DNA of 64,000 nt from Limnoperna fortunei (GCA_944474755.1 OX104118.1:88767860-88831859), one strand, 5' to 3'. Positions 30,023-45,318 are shown, numbered from the stretch's first letter. Notes: a model not told the origin generated them from the letters alone. A program made the numbers and translations.

Positions 30023-33000
30023 TTGATACATTTTGGTGATCATTTGAACTGACAACCTAAACATTGACACACACCGGTGATCACTTGAACTGACAACCTT
30101 AACATCGACACACTTAGGTGATCATTTGCACTGACATCATAAACATTGACACACATCGGTGATCACTTGAACTTACAACCTAAACATTGACACACTTAGG
30201 TGATCATTTGAACTGACAACCTAAACATTGGCACACACCAGTGATCACTAGAACTGACAACCTAAACATTGACACAAACCCGAGATCATTTGAACTGACA
30301 ACTTAAATATTGACACACACCGGTGATCACTTGAACTTACAACATAAAAATTGACACACTTAGGTGATCCTTTGAAATGACAATCTAAACACTGACACAA
30401 ACCGATGATCACTTGAACTGACAACCTAAACATTGACACACTTAGGTGATCATTTGAACTGACAACCTAAACATTGGCACACACCAGTGATCACTAGAAC
30501 TGACAACCTAAACATTGACATACAACGGTGATCACTTGAACTGACAACCTAAACATTGACACACACCTTTCATCACTTGAACTGACAACCTTAACATTGA
30601 CACACTACGGTGATCATTTGAACTGACAACCTAAAGATTGACACACACCATTGATCACTTGAACTGACAACCTAAACATCGACACACACCGGTGATCACT
30701 TGAACTGACAACCTAAACATTGATACACACCGTTGATCACTTGAACTGACAACCTAAACAATGACACACACCTTTGATCACTTGAACTGACAACCTTAAC
30801 ATTGACACACTCAGGTAATCACTTGTTTCTAACAACCTTAACATTGACACACACCGGTGATCACTTGAACTGACAACCTAAACATTGACACACACCGTTG
30901 ATGACTTGAAATGACAACCTAAACATTGACACACTTAGGTGATCATTTGAACTGACAACCTTAACATTGACACACGCAGGTGATCACTTGAACTGACAAC
31001 CTAAACATTGACACACACCATTGATCACTTGAACTTACAACCTAAATATTGACACACATAGGTGATCATTTGCACTGATAATCTAAACACAGACTCAAAC
31101 CGATGAGCAATTGAACTAACAACCTAAACATTGACACACACCGGTGATCACTTGAACTGACAACCTAAACATTGACACACACTTGTGATCACTTGAACTG
31201 ACAACCTAAACATTGACAGACTTAGGTGAGCACTTGAACTGACAACCTAAACATTGACACATAACGGTGATCACTTGAACTGACAACCTAAACATTGACA
31301 CAGTTGGGTGATCATTTGAACTAACATCCTAAACATTGGCACACACCGGTGATCACTTGATCTGACAACCTTAACATTCACACACACACCGGTGATCACT
31401 TGAACTGACAACCTTAACATCGATACACTTAGGTGATCATTTGCACTGACAGTATAAACATTGACACACATCGGTGATCACTTGAACTTACAACCTAAAC
31501 ATTGACACACTTAGGTGATCATTTGAACTGACAACCGAAACATTGGAACACACCAGTGATCACTAGAACTGACAACCTAAACAATGACAAACAACGGTGA
31601 TCACTTGAACTGACAACCTAAACATTGACACACACCTTTGATCACTTGAACTGACAACCTAAACATTGACACACTTATGTGATCATTTGAACTGACAACC
31701 TAAAGATTGACACACACCATTGATCACTTGAACTGACAACCTAAACATCGACACACACCGGTGATCACTTGAACTGACAACCTAAACATTGACACACACC
31801 TGTGATCACTTGAACTGACAACCTAAGCATTGACACACTTAGGTGATCACTTGAACTGACAACCTAAACATTGACACACACCGGTGATTACTAGAACTGA
31901 CAACCTAAACATTGATACACACCGTTGATCACTTGAACTGACAACCTAAACAATGACACACACCTTTGATCACTTGAACTGACAACCTTAACATTGACAC
32001 ACTTAGGTAATCACTTGTTTCTGACAACCTAAACATTAACACACACCTGTGATCACTTGAACTGACAACATAAACATTGACACACACCGGTGATAACTTG
32101 AACTGACATCCTAAACATTGACACACTTAGGTGATCATTTGATCTGACAACCTTAACATTGACACACGCCGGTGATCACTTGAACTGACAACCTAAACAT
32201 TGACACACAGCGGTGATCACTTGAACTTACAACCTAAATATTGACACACTTAGGCGATCATTTGAACTGACAATCTAAACACAGACTCAAACCGATAATC
32301 AATTGAACTAACAACCTAAACATTGACACACACCGGTGATCACTTGAACTGACAACCTAAACATTGACACACACCTGTGATCACTTGAACTGACAACCTA
32401 AACATTGACACACTTAGGTGATCATTTGAACTGACAACTTAAAGATTGACACACACCATTGATCACTTGAACTGACAACCTAAACATCGACACACACCGG
32501 TGATCACTTGAACTGACAACCTAAACAATGACACACACCGTTGATCACTTGAACTGACAACCTTAACATTGACACACTTAGGTAATCACTTGTTTCTGAC
32601 AACCTAAACATTGACACACACCGGTGATCACTTGAACTGACAACCTAAACATTGACACACACCGGTGATAACTTGAACTGACAACCTAAACATTGACACA
32701 CTTAGGTGATCATTTGAACTGACAACCTTTACATTGACACACGCCGGTGATCACTTGAACTGACAACATAAACATTGACACACACCGGTGATCACTAGAA
32801 CTTACAACCTAAATATTGACACACTTAGGTGATCATTTGAACTGACAATCTAAACACAGACTCAAACCGATGATCAATTGAACTAACAACCTAAACATTG
32901 ACACACACCGGTGATCACTTGAACTGACAACCTAAACATTGACACACACCTGTGATCACTTGAACTGACAACCTAAACATTGACAGACTTAGGTGATCAC

Positions 33001-35100
33001 TTGAACTGACAGCCTAAACATTGACACACACCGGTGATCACTTGAACCTACAACCTAAACATTGACACACTTAGGTGATCATTTAAACGACAACCTAAAC
33101 ATTGACACAGTTGCGTGATCATTTGAACTGACAACCTAAACATTGACAAACACCGGTGATCACTTGAACAGACAACCTTAACATTGACACACACACACCG
33201 GTGATCACTTGAACTGACAACCTAAACATTGACACACACCGGTGATAACTTGAATTGATAACCGTAACATTGACACACGTAGGTGATCGTTTGAACTCAC
33301 AATCTAAACGCAGACACAAACCGAGGATCATTTGAACTGACAACTAAACTGACACACAGCGGTTATCACTTGAACTGATAACCGTAACATTGATACATTT
33401 AGGTGATCATTTTAACTGACAACCTAAACATAGATTCACACCAGTGATCACTTGAACTGACAACCTAAACATTGACACACACCATTGATCACTTGAACTG
33501 ACAACCTAAACATTGGCACACACCGGTGATCACTTGAACTGACAACCTAAACATTGAAACACACCGGTGATCACTTGAACTGACAACCTAAACATTGACA
33601 CACACCGGTGATAATTTGAACTGACAACCTAAATATTGACACAGTTGCGTGATCATTTGAACTGACAACCTAAACATTGACACACACCGGTGATCACTTG
33701 AACAGACAACCTTAACATTGACACACACACACCGTTGATCACTTGAACTGACAACCTAAACATTGACACACACCGGTGATAGCTTGAACTGATAACCGTA
33801 ACATTGACACACGTAGGTGATCGTTTGAACTGACAATCTAAACACAGACACAAACCGAGGATCATTTGAACTGACAACTAAACTGACACACAGCGGTGAT
33901 CACTTGAACTGATAACCGTAACATTGATACATTTAGGTGATCATTTTAACTGACAACCTAAACATAGTTTCACACCAGTGATCACTTGAACTGACAACTT
34001 AAACATTGACACACACCATTGATCACTTGAACTGACAACCTAAACATTGACACACTTAGGTGATCATTTGAACTGAAACCTAAACATTGACACACACCAG
34101 TGATCACTTGAACTGACAACCTAAACATTGGAACACACCGGTGATCACTTGAACTGACAACCTAAACATTGTCACACACCGTTGATCAATAGAACTGACA
34201 ACCTAAACATTGACACGCTTAGGTGATTATTTGAACTGACAACCTAAACATTGACACACACCAGTGATGACTTTAACTGACAGCCTAAACATTGACACAA
34301 ACCCGAGATCATTTGAACTGACAACCTAATAATTGCCACACACCTGTGATCACTTGATCTTACAACATAAACATTGACACACTTAGGTGATCCTTTGAAA
34401 TGACAATCTAAACACTGACACAAACCGATGATCACTTGAACTGACAACCTAAACATTGACACACTTAGGTGATCATTTGAACTGACAACCTAAACATTGG
34501 TACACACCAGTGATCACTAGAACTGACAACCTTAACATTGACACACAACGGTGATCACTTGAACTGACAACCTAAACAGTGACACACACCTTTGATCACT
34601 TGAGCTGACAACCTTAACTTTGACACACTTAGGTGATCATTTGAACTGACAACTTAAGGATTGACACACACCATTGATCACTTGAACTGACAACCTAAAC
34701 ATCGACACACACCGGTGATCACTTGAACTGACAACCTAAACATTGACACACACCTGTGATCACTTGAACTGACAACCTAAACATTGACAGACTTAGGTGA
34801 TCACTTGAACTGACAACCTAAACATTGACACACACACCTGTGATCACTTGAACTGACAACCTAAACATTGACACACACCGGTGATAACTTGAACTTACAA
34901 CCTAAACATTGACACAGTTGGGTGATCATTTGAACTAACAACCTAAACATTGGCACACACCGGTGATCACTTGAACTGACAACCTTAACATTGACACACA
35001 GACACACCGGTGATAACTTGAACTGATAACCGTAACATTGACAAACGTAGGTGATCGTTTGAACTGAGAATCTAAACACAGACACAAACCGAGGATCACT
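30023..35100 (+). repeat. older relative of the long higher-order unit
   Basis: Mosaic whose order of variants follows the long unit. Around 31.3 kb it matches 15.8 and 7.9 kb (offsets 15490 and 23357), around 33.05 kb it matches 9.36 kb (offset 23685), and around 34.3 kb it matches 19.1 kb (offset 15148). The offsets change repeatedly, so many whole-monomer gains and losses separate it from copies 1 and 2. Within it, 33119-33343 and 33653-33877 are related at offset 534 (13 monomers). Confidence 0.6.
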
Positions 35101-35360
35101 TGAACTGACAAATAAACTGACACACAGCGGTGATCACTTGGACTGATAACCGTAACATTGATACATTTAGGTGATCATTAAAACTGACAACCTAAACATA
35201 GATTCACACCATTGATCACTTGAAATGACAACTTAAACATTGACACACTTAGGTGATCATTTGAACTGAAACCTAAACATTGACACACACCAGTGATCAC
35301 TTGAACTGACAACCTAAACATTGACACACACCGGTGATCACTTGAACTGACAACCTAAAC

Positions 35361-36540
35361 ATTTTCACACACCGTTGATCAATAGAACTGACAACCTAAA
35401 CATTGACACACTTAGGTGATTATTTGAACTGACAACCTAAACATTGATACACACAGCGATCACTTAAACTGACAACCTAAACATTGACACACACCTGTGA
35501 TCACCTGAACTGACAACCTGAACACTGACACACACCGGTGATCACTTGAACTGACAAACGAAACATTGACACACCCCGGTGATCACTTGAACTGACAAAC
35601 TAAACACTGACACACACCTTTGATAACTTGAACTGACAACCTTAAACATTGACACACTTAGGTGATCATTTGCACTGACATCCTAAACATTGACACACAC
35701 CGGTGATCACTTGAATTGACAACCTAAACATTGACACACACCGGTGATCATTTGATCTGACACCCTACACATTGATACATTTTGGTGATCATTTGAACTG
35801 ACAATATAAACTTTGTCACAGACCGGTGATCACTTGAACTGACAACCTTAACATCGACACACTTAGGTGATCATTTGCACTGACATCATAAACATTGACA
35901 CACACCGTTGATAACTTGAACTGACAACCTTAAACATTGACACATTTAGGTGATCATTTGCACTGACATCCTAAACATTGACACACACCGGTGATCACTT
36001 GAACTGACACCCTAAACATTGATACATTTTGGTGATCATTTGAACTGACAACCTAAACATTGACACACAGCGATGATCACTTGAACTGACAACCTTAACA
36101 TCGACACACTTAGGTGATCATTTGCACTGACATCATAAACATTGACACACATCGGTGATCACTTGAACTTACAACCTAAACATTGACATACACCGGTGAT
36201 CACTTGGACTGACAACCTAAACATTGACACACTTAGGCGATCATTTGAAAGACAATCTAAACACTGACACACACAACGGTGATAACTTGAACAGATAAAA
36301 CATTGGCACTCAGCGAGAACCTTTTGAACTGATGACCTAAACATTGGCACAGAACTGACTACCTGAGCACTAATATACACCTGTGATCACTTGAACTGGC
36401 AACCTAAACATTGACACAGAACGGACAACCTGAGCACTAATATACACATGTGATCACTTGAACTGACAACCTGAACATTGACAGACAACTATGATCACTT
36501 GAACTGACAACCTAAACATTGACAAACAACTATGATCACT
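35361..36540 (+). repeat. 1.1-kb block carrying the CAGCGAGAACC island, copy 1
   Basis: Begins at the variant ATTTTCACAC (35361) and ends with repeated ACAACTATGATCACTTGAAC monomers. It contains irregular monomers around 36290-36450: one with CAGCGAGAACC, and a monomer truncated after about 29 bp and joined to another with CTGAGCACTAATATACAC. The same block occurs at 39424-40520. Offset changes from 4063 at the left to 3980 at the right, meaning the second copy has lost two monomers. Confidence 0.75.
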
Positions 36541-36780
36541 TGAACGGACAATCTAAACAATGGCACACATCTTTTATCACTTAAACTGATAACTTAATAT
36601 GAAACACAGCGGCGATTAATTGAACTTAAAACCTTTTCATTGACACACAACGTTGAACACTTGAACTAACAACCTAAACACTGACACACACCGGTAATTA
36701 CTTTAACTGACAACCTTGACATTAACATACAACGGTGATCATTTAAACTGACAACCTAAACACTGACACACACCAGTGAT
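36541..36780 (+). repeat. strongly diverged monomer island
   Basis: Monomers here depart from the consensus far more than elsewhere, with forms such as CATCTTTTATCACTTAAAC, AACTTAATATGAAACACAGC, GGCGATTAATTGAACTTAAA and AACGTTGAACACTTGAAC. I did not find these combinations again in the window. The 41-bp framework is still recognisable, so this is old satellite rather than inserted sequence. Confidence 0.6.
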
Positions 36781-38929
36781 GACTTGAACTGACAACCTAA
36801 ACATTGACACACACCGGTGATCACTTGAACTGACAACCGTAACATTGATACATTTAGGTGATCATTTGAACTGACAACCTAAACATTGACACACTTAGGT
36901 AATCAGTTGAACTGACAACCTAAACATTGACAAACACCGGTGATCACTTGAACTGACAACCGTAACATTGATACATTTAGGTGATCATTTGAACTAACAA
37001 CCAAAACATTGACACACACCGGTGATCAGTTGAACTGACAACCTAAACATTGACACACATCTGTGATCACTTGAACTGACTACCTAAACATTGACACAAT
37101 TAGGTGATCATTTGAACTGACAACATAAACATAGACACACACCGGTGATCACTTGAACTGACAACTAAACTGACACACAGCGGTGATCACTTGAACTGAT
37201 AACCGTAACATTCATACATTTAGGTGATCATTTTAACTGACAACAAAAACATAGACACACACCAGAGATCACTTGAACTGACAACCTTAACATTGACACA
37301 CTTAGGTAATCACTTGAACTGACAACCTTAACATTGAAACACTTAGGTAATCACTTGAACTGACAACCTTAACATTGACAAACGCCGGTGATCACTTGAA
37401 CTGTCAACCTAAACATTGAAACACTTAGGAGATCATTTGAACTGACAACATAAACATTTACACACACCGGTGATCGCTTGAACTGACAACCGTAACATTG
37501 ATACATTTAGGCGATCATTCGAACTGACAACCTAAACATTGACACACCGGTGGTCACTTGAAGTGACAACCTTAACATTGCCACACACAGGTGATCACTT
37601 GAACTGAAAAACTTAAACATTGACACACACAGGTGATCACTTGAAGTGACAACCTAAACAATGACACACACCTTTGATCACTTGAACTGACAACCTTAAC
37701 ATTGACACACTTAGGTAATCACTTGTTTCTGACAACCTAAACATTGACACACACCGGTGATCACTTCAAGTGACAACCTAAACATTGACACACACCGGTG
37801 ATAACTTGAACTGACAACCTAAACATTGACACACTTAGGTGATCATTTGAACTGACAACCTTTACATTGACACACGCCATTGATCACTTGAACTGACAAC
37901 CTAAACATTGACACACACCGGTGATCACTAGAACTTACAACCTAAATATTGACACATTTAGGTGATCATTTGAACTGACAATCTAAACACAGACTCAAAC
38001 CGATGATCAATTGAACTAACAACCTAAACATTGACACACACCGGTGATCACTTGAACTGACAACCTAAACATTGACACACACCTGTGATCACTTGAACTG
38101 AGAACCTAAATATTGACAGACTTAGGTGATCACTTGAACTGACACCCTAAACATTGACACACACCTGTGATCACTTGAACTGACAACCTAAATATTGACA
38201 GACTTAGGTGATCACTTGAACTGACACCCTAAACATTGACACACACCTGTGATCACTTGAACTGACAACCTAAATATTGACAGACTTAGGTGATCACTTG
38301 AACTGACAACTTAAACATTGACACACACCGGTGATAACTTGAACTGACAACCTAAACATTGACACAGTTGCGTGATCATTTGAACTGACAACCTAAACAT
38401 TGACACACACCGGTGATCACTTGAACAGACAACCTTAACATTGACACACACACACCAGTGATCACTTGAACTGACAGCCTAAACATTGACACACACCGGT
38501 GATAACTTGAACTGATAACCGTAACATTGACACACGTAGGTGATCGTTTGAACTGACAATCTAAACACAGACACAAACCGAGGATCATTTGAACTGACAA
38601 CTAAACTGACACACAGCGGTGATCAGTTGAACTGATAACCGTAACATTGATACATTTAGGTGATCATTTTAACTGACAACCTAAACATAGATTCACACCA
38701 GTGATCACTTGAACTGACAACCTAAACACTGACACACACCATTGATCACTTGAACTGACAACCTAAACATTGACACACTTTGGTGATCATTTGAACTGAA
38801 ACCTAAACATTGACACACACCAGTGATCACTTGAACTGACAACCGAAACATTGGCAGACACCGGTGATCACTTGAACTGACAACCTAAACATTGTCACAC
38901 ACCGTTGATCAATAGAACTGACAACCTAA

Positions 38930-41030
38930 ACATTGACAGGCTTAGGTGATTATTTGAACTGACAACCTAAACATTGATACACACATCGATCACTTAAACT
39001 GACAACCTAAACATTGACACACACCTGTGATGACCTGAACTGACAACCTAAACATTGACACACACCGGTGATAACTTGAACTGACAAACTAAACATTGAC
39101 ACACCCCGGTGATCACTTGAACTGACAAACTAAACACTGACACACACCGTTGATAACTTGAACTGACAACTTTAAACATTGACACACTTAGGTGATCATT
39201 TGCACTGACATCCTAAACATTGACACACACCTGTGATCACTTGAACTGACAACATAAACATTGACACACTTAGGTGATCATTTGAACTGACAACATAAAC
39301 ATAGACACACACCAGTGATCACTTGAACTGACAACCTAAACATTGACACACTTAGGTAATCACTTGAACTGACAACCTTAACATTGACACACACCGGTGA
39401 TCACTTGAACTGACAACCTAAACATTTTCACACACCGTTGATCAATAGAACTGACAACCTAAACATTGACACACTTAGGTGATTATTTGAACTGACAACC
39501 TAAACATTGATACACACAGCGATCACTTAAACTGACAACCTAAACATTGACACACACCTGTGATCACCTGAACTGACAACCTGAACACTGACACACACCG
39601 GTGATCACTTGAACTGACAAACGAAACATTGACACACCCCGGTGATCACTTGAACTGACAAACTAAACACTGACACACACCTTTGATAACTTGAACTGAC
39701 AACCTTAAACATTGACACACTTAGGTGATCATTTGCACTGACATCCTAAACATTGACACACACCGGTGATCACTTGAATTGACAACCTAAACATTGACAC
39801 ACACCGGTGATCACTTGAACTGACACCCTAAACATTGATACATTTTGGTGATCATTTGAACTGACAATATAAACTTTGTCACAGACCGGTGATCACTTGA
39901 ACTGACAACCTAAACATTGACACATTTAGGTGATCATTTGCACTGACATCATAAACATTGACACACACCGGTGATCACTTGAACTGACACCCTAAACATT
40001 GATACATTTTGGTGATCATTTGAACTGACAACCTAAACATTGACACACACCGATGATCACTTGAACTGACAACCTTATCATCGACACACTTAGGTGATCA
40101 TTTGCACTGACATCATAAACATTGACACACATCGGTGATCACTTGAACTTACAACCTAAACATTGACATACACCGGTGATCACTTGGACTGACAACCTAA
40201 ACATTGACACACTTAGGCGATCATTTGAAAGACAATCTAAACACTGACACACACAACGGTGATAACTTGAACAGATAAAACATTGGCACTCAGCGAGAAC
40301 CTTTTGAACTGATGACCAAAACATTGGCACAGAACTGACTACCTGAGCACTAATATACACCTGTGATCACTTGAACTGGCAACCTAAACATTGACACAGA
40401 ACGGACAACCTGAGCACTAATATACACATGTGATCACTTGAACTGACAACCTGAACATTGACAGACAACTATGATCACTTGAACTGACAACCTAAACATT
40501 GACAAACAACTATGATCACTTGAACTGACAACCTAAACATTGACACGCTTAGGTGATTATTTGAACTGACAACCTAAACATTGATACACACATCGATCAC
40601 TTAAACTGACAACCTAAACATTGACACACACCTGTGATCACCTGAACTGACAACCTAAACATTGACACACACCGGTGATAACTTGAACTGACAAACTAAA
40701 CATTGACACACCCCGGTGATCACTTGAACTGACAAACTAAACACTGACACACACCGTTGATAACTTGAACTGACAACTTTAAACATTGACACACTTAGGT
40801 GATCATTTGCACTGACATCCTAAACATTGACACACACCTGTGATCACTTGAACTGACAACATAAACATTGACACACTTAGGTGATCATTTGAACTGACAA
40901 CATAAACATAGACGCACACCAGTGATCACTTGAACTGACAACCTAAACATTGACACACTTAGGTAATCACTTGAACTGACAACCTTAACATTGACACACA
41001 CCGGTGATCACTTGAACTGTCAACCTAAAC
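38930..41030 (+). repeat. duplicated flanks around a relocated 1.1-kb block
   Basis: The stretch 38.93-39.41 kb is repeated at 40.54-41.02 kb (offset 1607; the CACATCGATC variant at 38981 and 40588). Between them lies 39424-40520, a copy of 35361-36540. In the cognate region at 10.0-10.5 kb the sequence runs on without this block. The arrangement therefore reflects a secondary exchange that placed the block here and duplicated about 0.48 kb of flank. Confidence 0.7.
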
Positions 41031-41176
41031 ATTGACACATTTAGGTGATCATTTGAACTGACAACCTAAACATTGACACACACCGGTGATCACTTGAACT
41101 TACAACGTATACATTGACACACTTAGGTGATCATTTGAACTGACAATCTAAACACTGAAACACACAGGTGATCACT

Positions 41177-41341
41177 TGAACTGACAACCGTAAAATTGAC
41201 ACTGACAACCTTAACATTGTCACACACCGGTGATCACTTGAACTGAAAAACCTAAACATTGACACACACGGTGATCACTTGAACTGACAACCGTAACATT
41301 GACTCTGACAACCTAAACATTGACACACACCGGTGATCACT
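41177..41341 (+). repeat. two extended 62-bp monomers flanking a 41-bp one
   Basis: Monomers at 41177 and 41280 are 62 bp long and flank a 41-bp monomer at 41239. The arrangement equals a shortened version of the cluster at 10632-11193: the first and last members are kept and the middle is missing. This fits loss of internal members by recombination between extended monomers. Confidence 0.75.
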
Positions 41342-43681
41342 TGAACTGACAACTAAAAAATTGACACACTTATGTGATCATTTGAACTGACAACCTAAAC
41401 ATTGACACACACCAGTGATCACTTTAACTGACAGCCTAAACATTGACACAAACCCGAGATCATTTGAACTGACAACCTAAATATTGCCACACACCGGTGA
41501 TCACTTGAACTTACAACATAAACATTGACACACTTAGGTGATCCTTTGAAATGACAATCTAAACACTGACACAAACCGATGATCACTTGAACTGACAACC
41601 TAAACATTGACACACTTAGGTGATCATTTGAACTGACAACCTAAACATTGGCACACACCAGTGATCATTAGAACTGACAACCTAAACATTGACACACAAC
41701 GGTGATCACTTGAACTGACAACCTAAACAGTGACACACACCTTTGATCACTAGAACTGACAACCTTAAAATTGACACACTTAGGTGATCATTTGAACTGA
41801 CAACCTAAAGATTGACACCCACCATTGATCACTTGAACTGACAACCTAAACATCGACACACACCGGTGATCACTTGAACTGACAACCTAAACATTGACAC
41901 ACACCTGTGATCACTTGAACTGACAACCTAAGCATTGACACACTTAGGTGATCACTTGAACTGACAACCTAAACATTGACACACACATGTGATTACTAGA
42001 ACTGACAACCTAAACATTGATACACACCGTTGATCACTTGAACTGACAACCTAAACAATGACACACACCTTTGATCACTTGAACTGACAACCTTAACATT
42101 GACACACTTAGGTAATCACTTGTTTCTGACAACGTAAACATTGACACACACCGGTGATCACTTGAACTGACAACCTAAACATTGACACACACCGGTGATC
42201 ACTTGAACTGACAACCTAAACATTGACACACACCGGTGATCACTTGAACTTACAACCTAAATATTGACACACTTAGGTGATCATTTGAACTGACAATCTA
42301 AACACAGACTCAAACCGATGATCAATTGAACTAACAACCTAAACATTGACACACACCGGTGATCACTTGAACTGACAACCTAAACATTGACACACTTAGG
42401 TGATCATTTGAACTGACAACCTTAACATTGACACACGCCGGTGATCACATGAACTGACAACCTAAACATTGACACACACTGGTGATCACTTGAACTTACA
42501 ACCTAAATATTGACACACTTAGGTGATCATTTGAACTGACAATCTAAACACAGACTCAAACCGATGATCAATTGAACTAACACCCTAAACATTGACACAC
42601 ACCGGTGATCACTTGAACTGACAACCTAAACATTGACACACACCTGTGATCACTTGAACTGACAACCTAAACATTGACAGACTTAGGTGATCACTTGAAC
42701 TGACAACCTAAACATTGACACACACCTGTGATCACTTGAACTGACAACCTAAACATTGACACACACCGGTGATAACTTGAACTGACAACCTAAACATTGA
42801 CACAGTTGGGTGATCATTTGAACTAACAACCTAAACATTGGCACACACCGGTGATCACTTGAACTGACAACCTTAACATTGACACACACACACACCGGTG
42901 TTAACTTGAACTGATAACCGTAACATTGACAAACGTAGGTGATCGTTTGAACTGACAATCTAAACACAGACACAAACCGAGGATCACTTGAACTGACAAC
43001 TAAACTGACACACAGCGGTGATCACTTGAACTGATAACCGTAACATTGATAGATTTAGGTGATCATTTAAACTGACAACCTAAACATAGATTCACACCAT
43101 TGATCACTTGAACTGACAACTTAAACATTGACACACTTAGGTGATCATTTGAACTGAAACCTAAACATTGACACACACCAGTGATCACTTGAACTGACAA
43201 CCTAAACATTGACACACACCGGTGATCACTTGAACTGACAACCTAAACATTGTCACACACCGTTGATCAATAGAACTGACAAACTAAACATTGACACACT
43301 TAGGTGATTATTTGAACTGACAACCTAAACATTGATACACACAGCGATCACTTAAACTGACAACCTAAACATTGACACACACCTGTGATCACCTGAACTG
43401 ACAACCTGAACACTGACACACACCGGTGATCACTTGAACTGACAAACGAAACATTAACACACCCCGGTGATCACTTGAACTGACAAACTAAACACTGACA
43501 CACACCTTTGATCACTTGAACTGAAAACCTTAACATTGATACATTTAGGTGATCATTCGAACTGACAAACGAAACATTAACACACCCCGGTGATCACTTG
43601 AAGTGACAACCTAAACATTGCCACACACAGGTGATCACTTGAACTGAAAAACTTAAACATTGACACACACCGGTTATTACT
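41342..43681 (+). repeat. transition zone between left and right satellite domains
   Basis: Ordinary 41-bp monomers. It contains the last TTGTTTCTGAC monomer of the window (near 42120) and then sequence that recurs in the right-hand domain. The stretch with GGTGTTAACTTGAAC at 42899 recurs at 49868 and 54771. It also matches 34.8-35.3 kb at offset 7888. Nothing other than satellite is present. Confidence 0.6.
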
Positions 43682-43807
43682 TAATCTGACAACCGTAACA
43701 TTGACACTGACAGCCTTAACATTTGACACAAACCGGTGATCACTTGAACTGATAACAGTAACATTGACACTGACAGCCTTAACATTTGACACAAACCGGT
43801 GATCACT
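43682..43807 (+). repeat. pair of 63-bp extended monomers
   Basis: Two consecutive 63-bp monomers (starts 43682 and 43745) with the variant CTGACAGCCTTAACATTTG. The same pair recurs at 50857-50982 (offset 7175) and 55555-55680 (offset 4698). They give rise to the 71-79-codon minus-strand reading frames here, which I do not consider genes. Confidence 0.75.
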
Positions 43808-45318
43808 TGAACTGACAACCTAACCATTGACACACTTAGGTGATCACTTGAACTGACAACCTAAACATTGACACACACCGGTGATCACTTGAACTGACAA
43901 GCGTAACATTGATACATTTAGGTGATCATTTGAACTGACAACCAAAACATTGACACACACAGGTGAGCCGTTGAACTGACAACCTAAACATTGACAAGCA
44001 CCTGTGATCACTTGAACTGACAACCTAAACATTGACACAATTAGGTGATCATTTGAACTGACAACATAAACATAGACACACACCAGAGATCACTTGAACT
44101 GGCAACTTTAACATTGACACACACACACACCGGTGATAACTTGAACTGACAACCTAAACATTGACACAGTTGGATGATCATTTGAACTGACAACCTAAAC
44201 ATTGGCACACACCGGTGATCACTTGAACTGACAACCTTAACATTGACACACACACACCGGTGATAACTTTAACTGATAACCGTAACATTGATACATTTAG
44301 GTGATCATTTTAACTGACAACCTAAACATAGATTCACACCAGTGATCACTTGACTACTGACAACCTAAACATTGACACACACCATTGATCACTTGAACTG
44401 ACAACTTAAACATAGACACACTTAGGTGATCATTTGAACTGAAACCTAAACATTGACACACACCAGTGATCACTTGAACTGACAACCTATACATTGACAC
44501 ACACCGGTGATCACTTGAACTGACAACCTAAACATTGTCACACACCGTTGATCAAGAGAACTGACAACCTAAACATTGACACACTTAGGTGATTATTTGA
44601 ACTGACAACCTAAACATTGATACACACAGCGATCACTTAAACTGACAACCTAAGCATTGACACACACCTGTGATCACCTGAACTGACAACCTAAACATTG
44701 ACACACACCGGTGATCACTTGAACTGACAAACTTAACATTGACACACCCCGGTGATCACTTGAACTGACAAACTAAACATTGACACACACCTTTGATAAC
44801 TTGAACTGACAACCTTAAACATTGACACACTTAGGTGATCATTTGCACTGACATCCTAAACATTGACCCACACCTGTGATCACTTGAATTGACAACCTAA
44901 CCATTGATACACACCGGTGATCACTTGAACTGACACCCTAAACATTGATACATTTTGGTGATCATTTGAACTGACAACCTAAACATTGACACACACCGGT
45001 GATCACTTGAACTGACAACCTTAACATCGACACACTTAGGTGATCATTTGCACTGACATCATAAACATTGACACACATCGGTGATCACTTGAACTTACAA
45101 CCTAAACATTGACACACACCGGTGATCACTTGGACTGACATCATAAACATTGACACACATCGGTGATCACTTGAACTTACAACCTAAACATTGACATACA
45201 CCGGTGATCACTTGGACTGACAACCTAAACATTGACACACTTAGGCGATCGTTTGAAAGACAATCTAAACACTGACACACTCAACGGTGATAACTTGAAC
45301 AGACAAAACATTGGCATT
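43808..45318 (+). repeat. right-hand unit, entry segment before the first CAGCGAGAACC marker of this domain
   Basis: From about 44.0 kb onward this is co-linear with 46.25-47.5 kb at offset 2229 and with 51.2 and 55.9 kb. It includes long CA runs in monomers near 44115 and 44250. It joins the transition zone to the homogeneous right-hand units. Confidence 0.65.

Noticed and set aside
36541..36780. Single-copy spacer or foreign insertion
   Set aside because: The 41-bp spacing and pieces such as ACTGACAACC and GATCACTTGAAC remain, so it is diverged satellite.
37517..37530. CENP-B box, suggested by TTCG in CATTCGAACTGAC (also near 43556)
   Set aside because: The rest of the box (A and CGGG at the required spacing) is missing, and TTCG is rare in the array.
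38930..41030. Transposable element at 39.4-40.5 kb, since the block is flanked by direct repeats
   Set aside because: The block is itself satellite, has no terminal repeats or coding sequence, and the direct repeats are about 0.48 kb of satellite. Unequal exchange explains it better.
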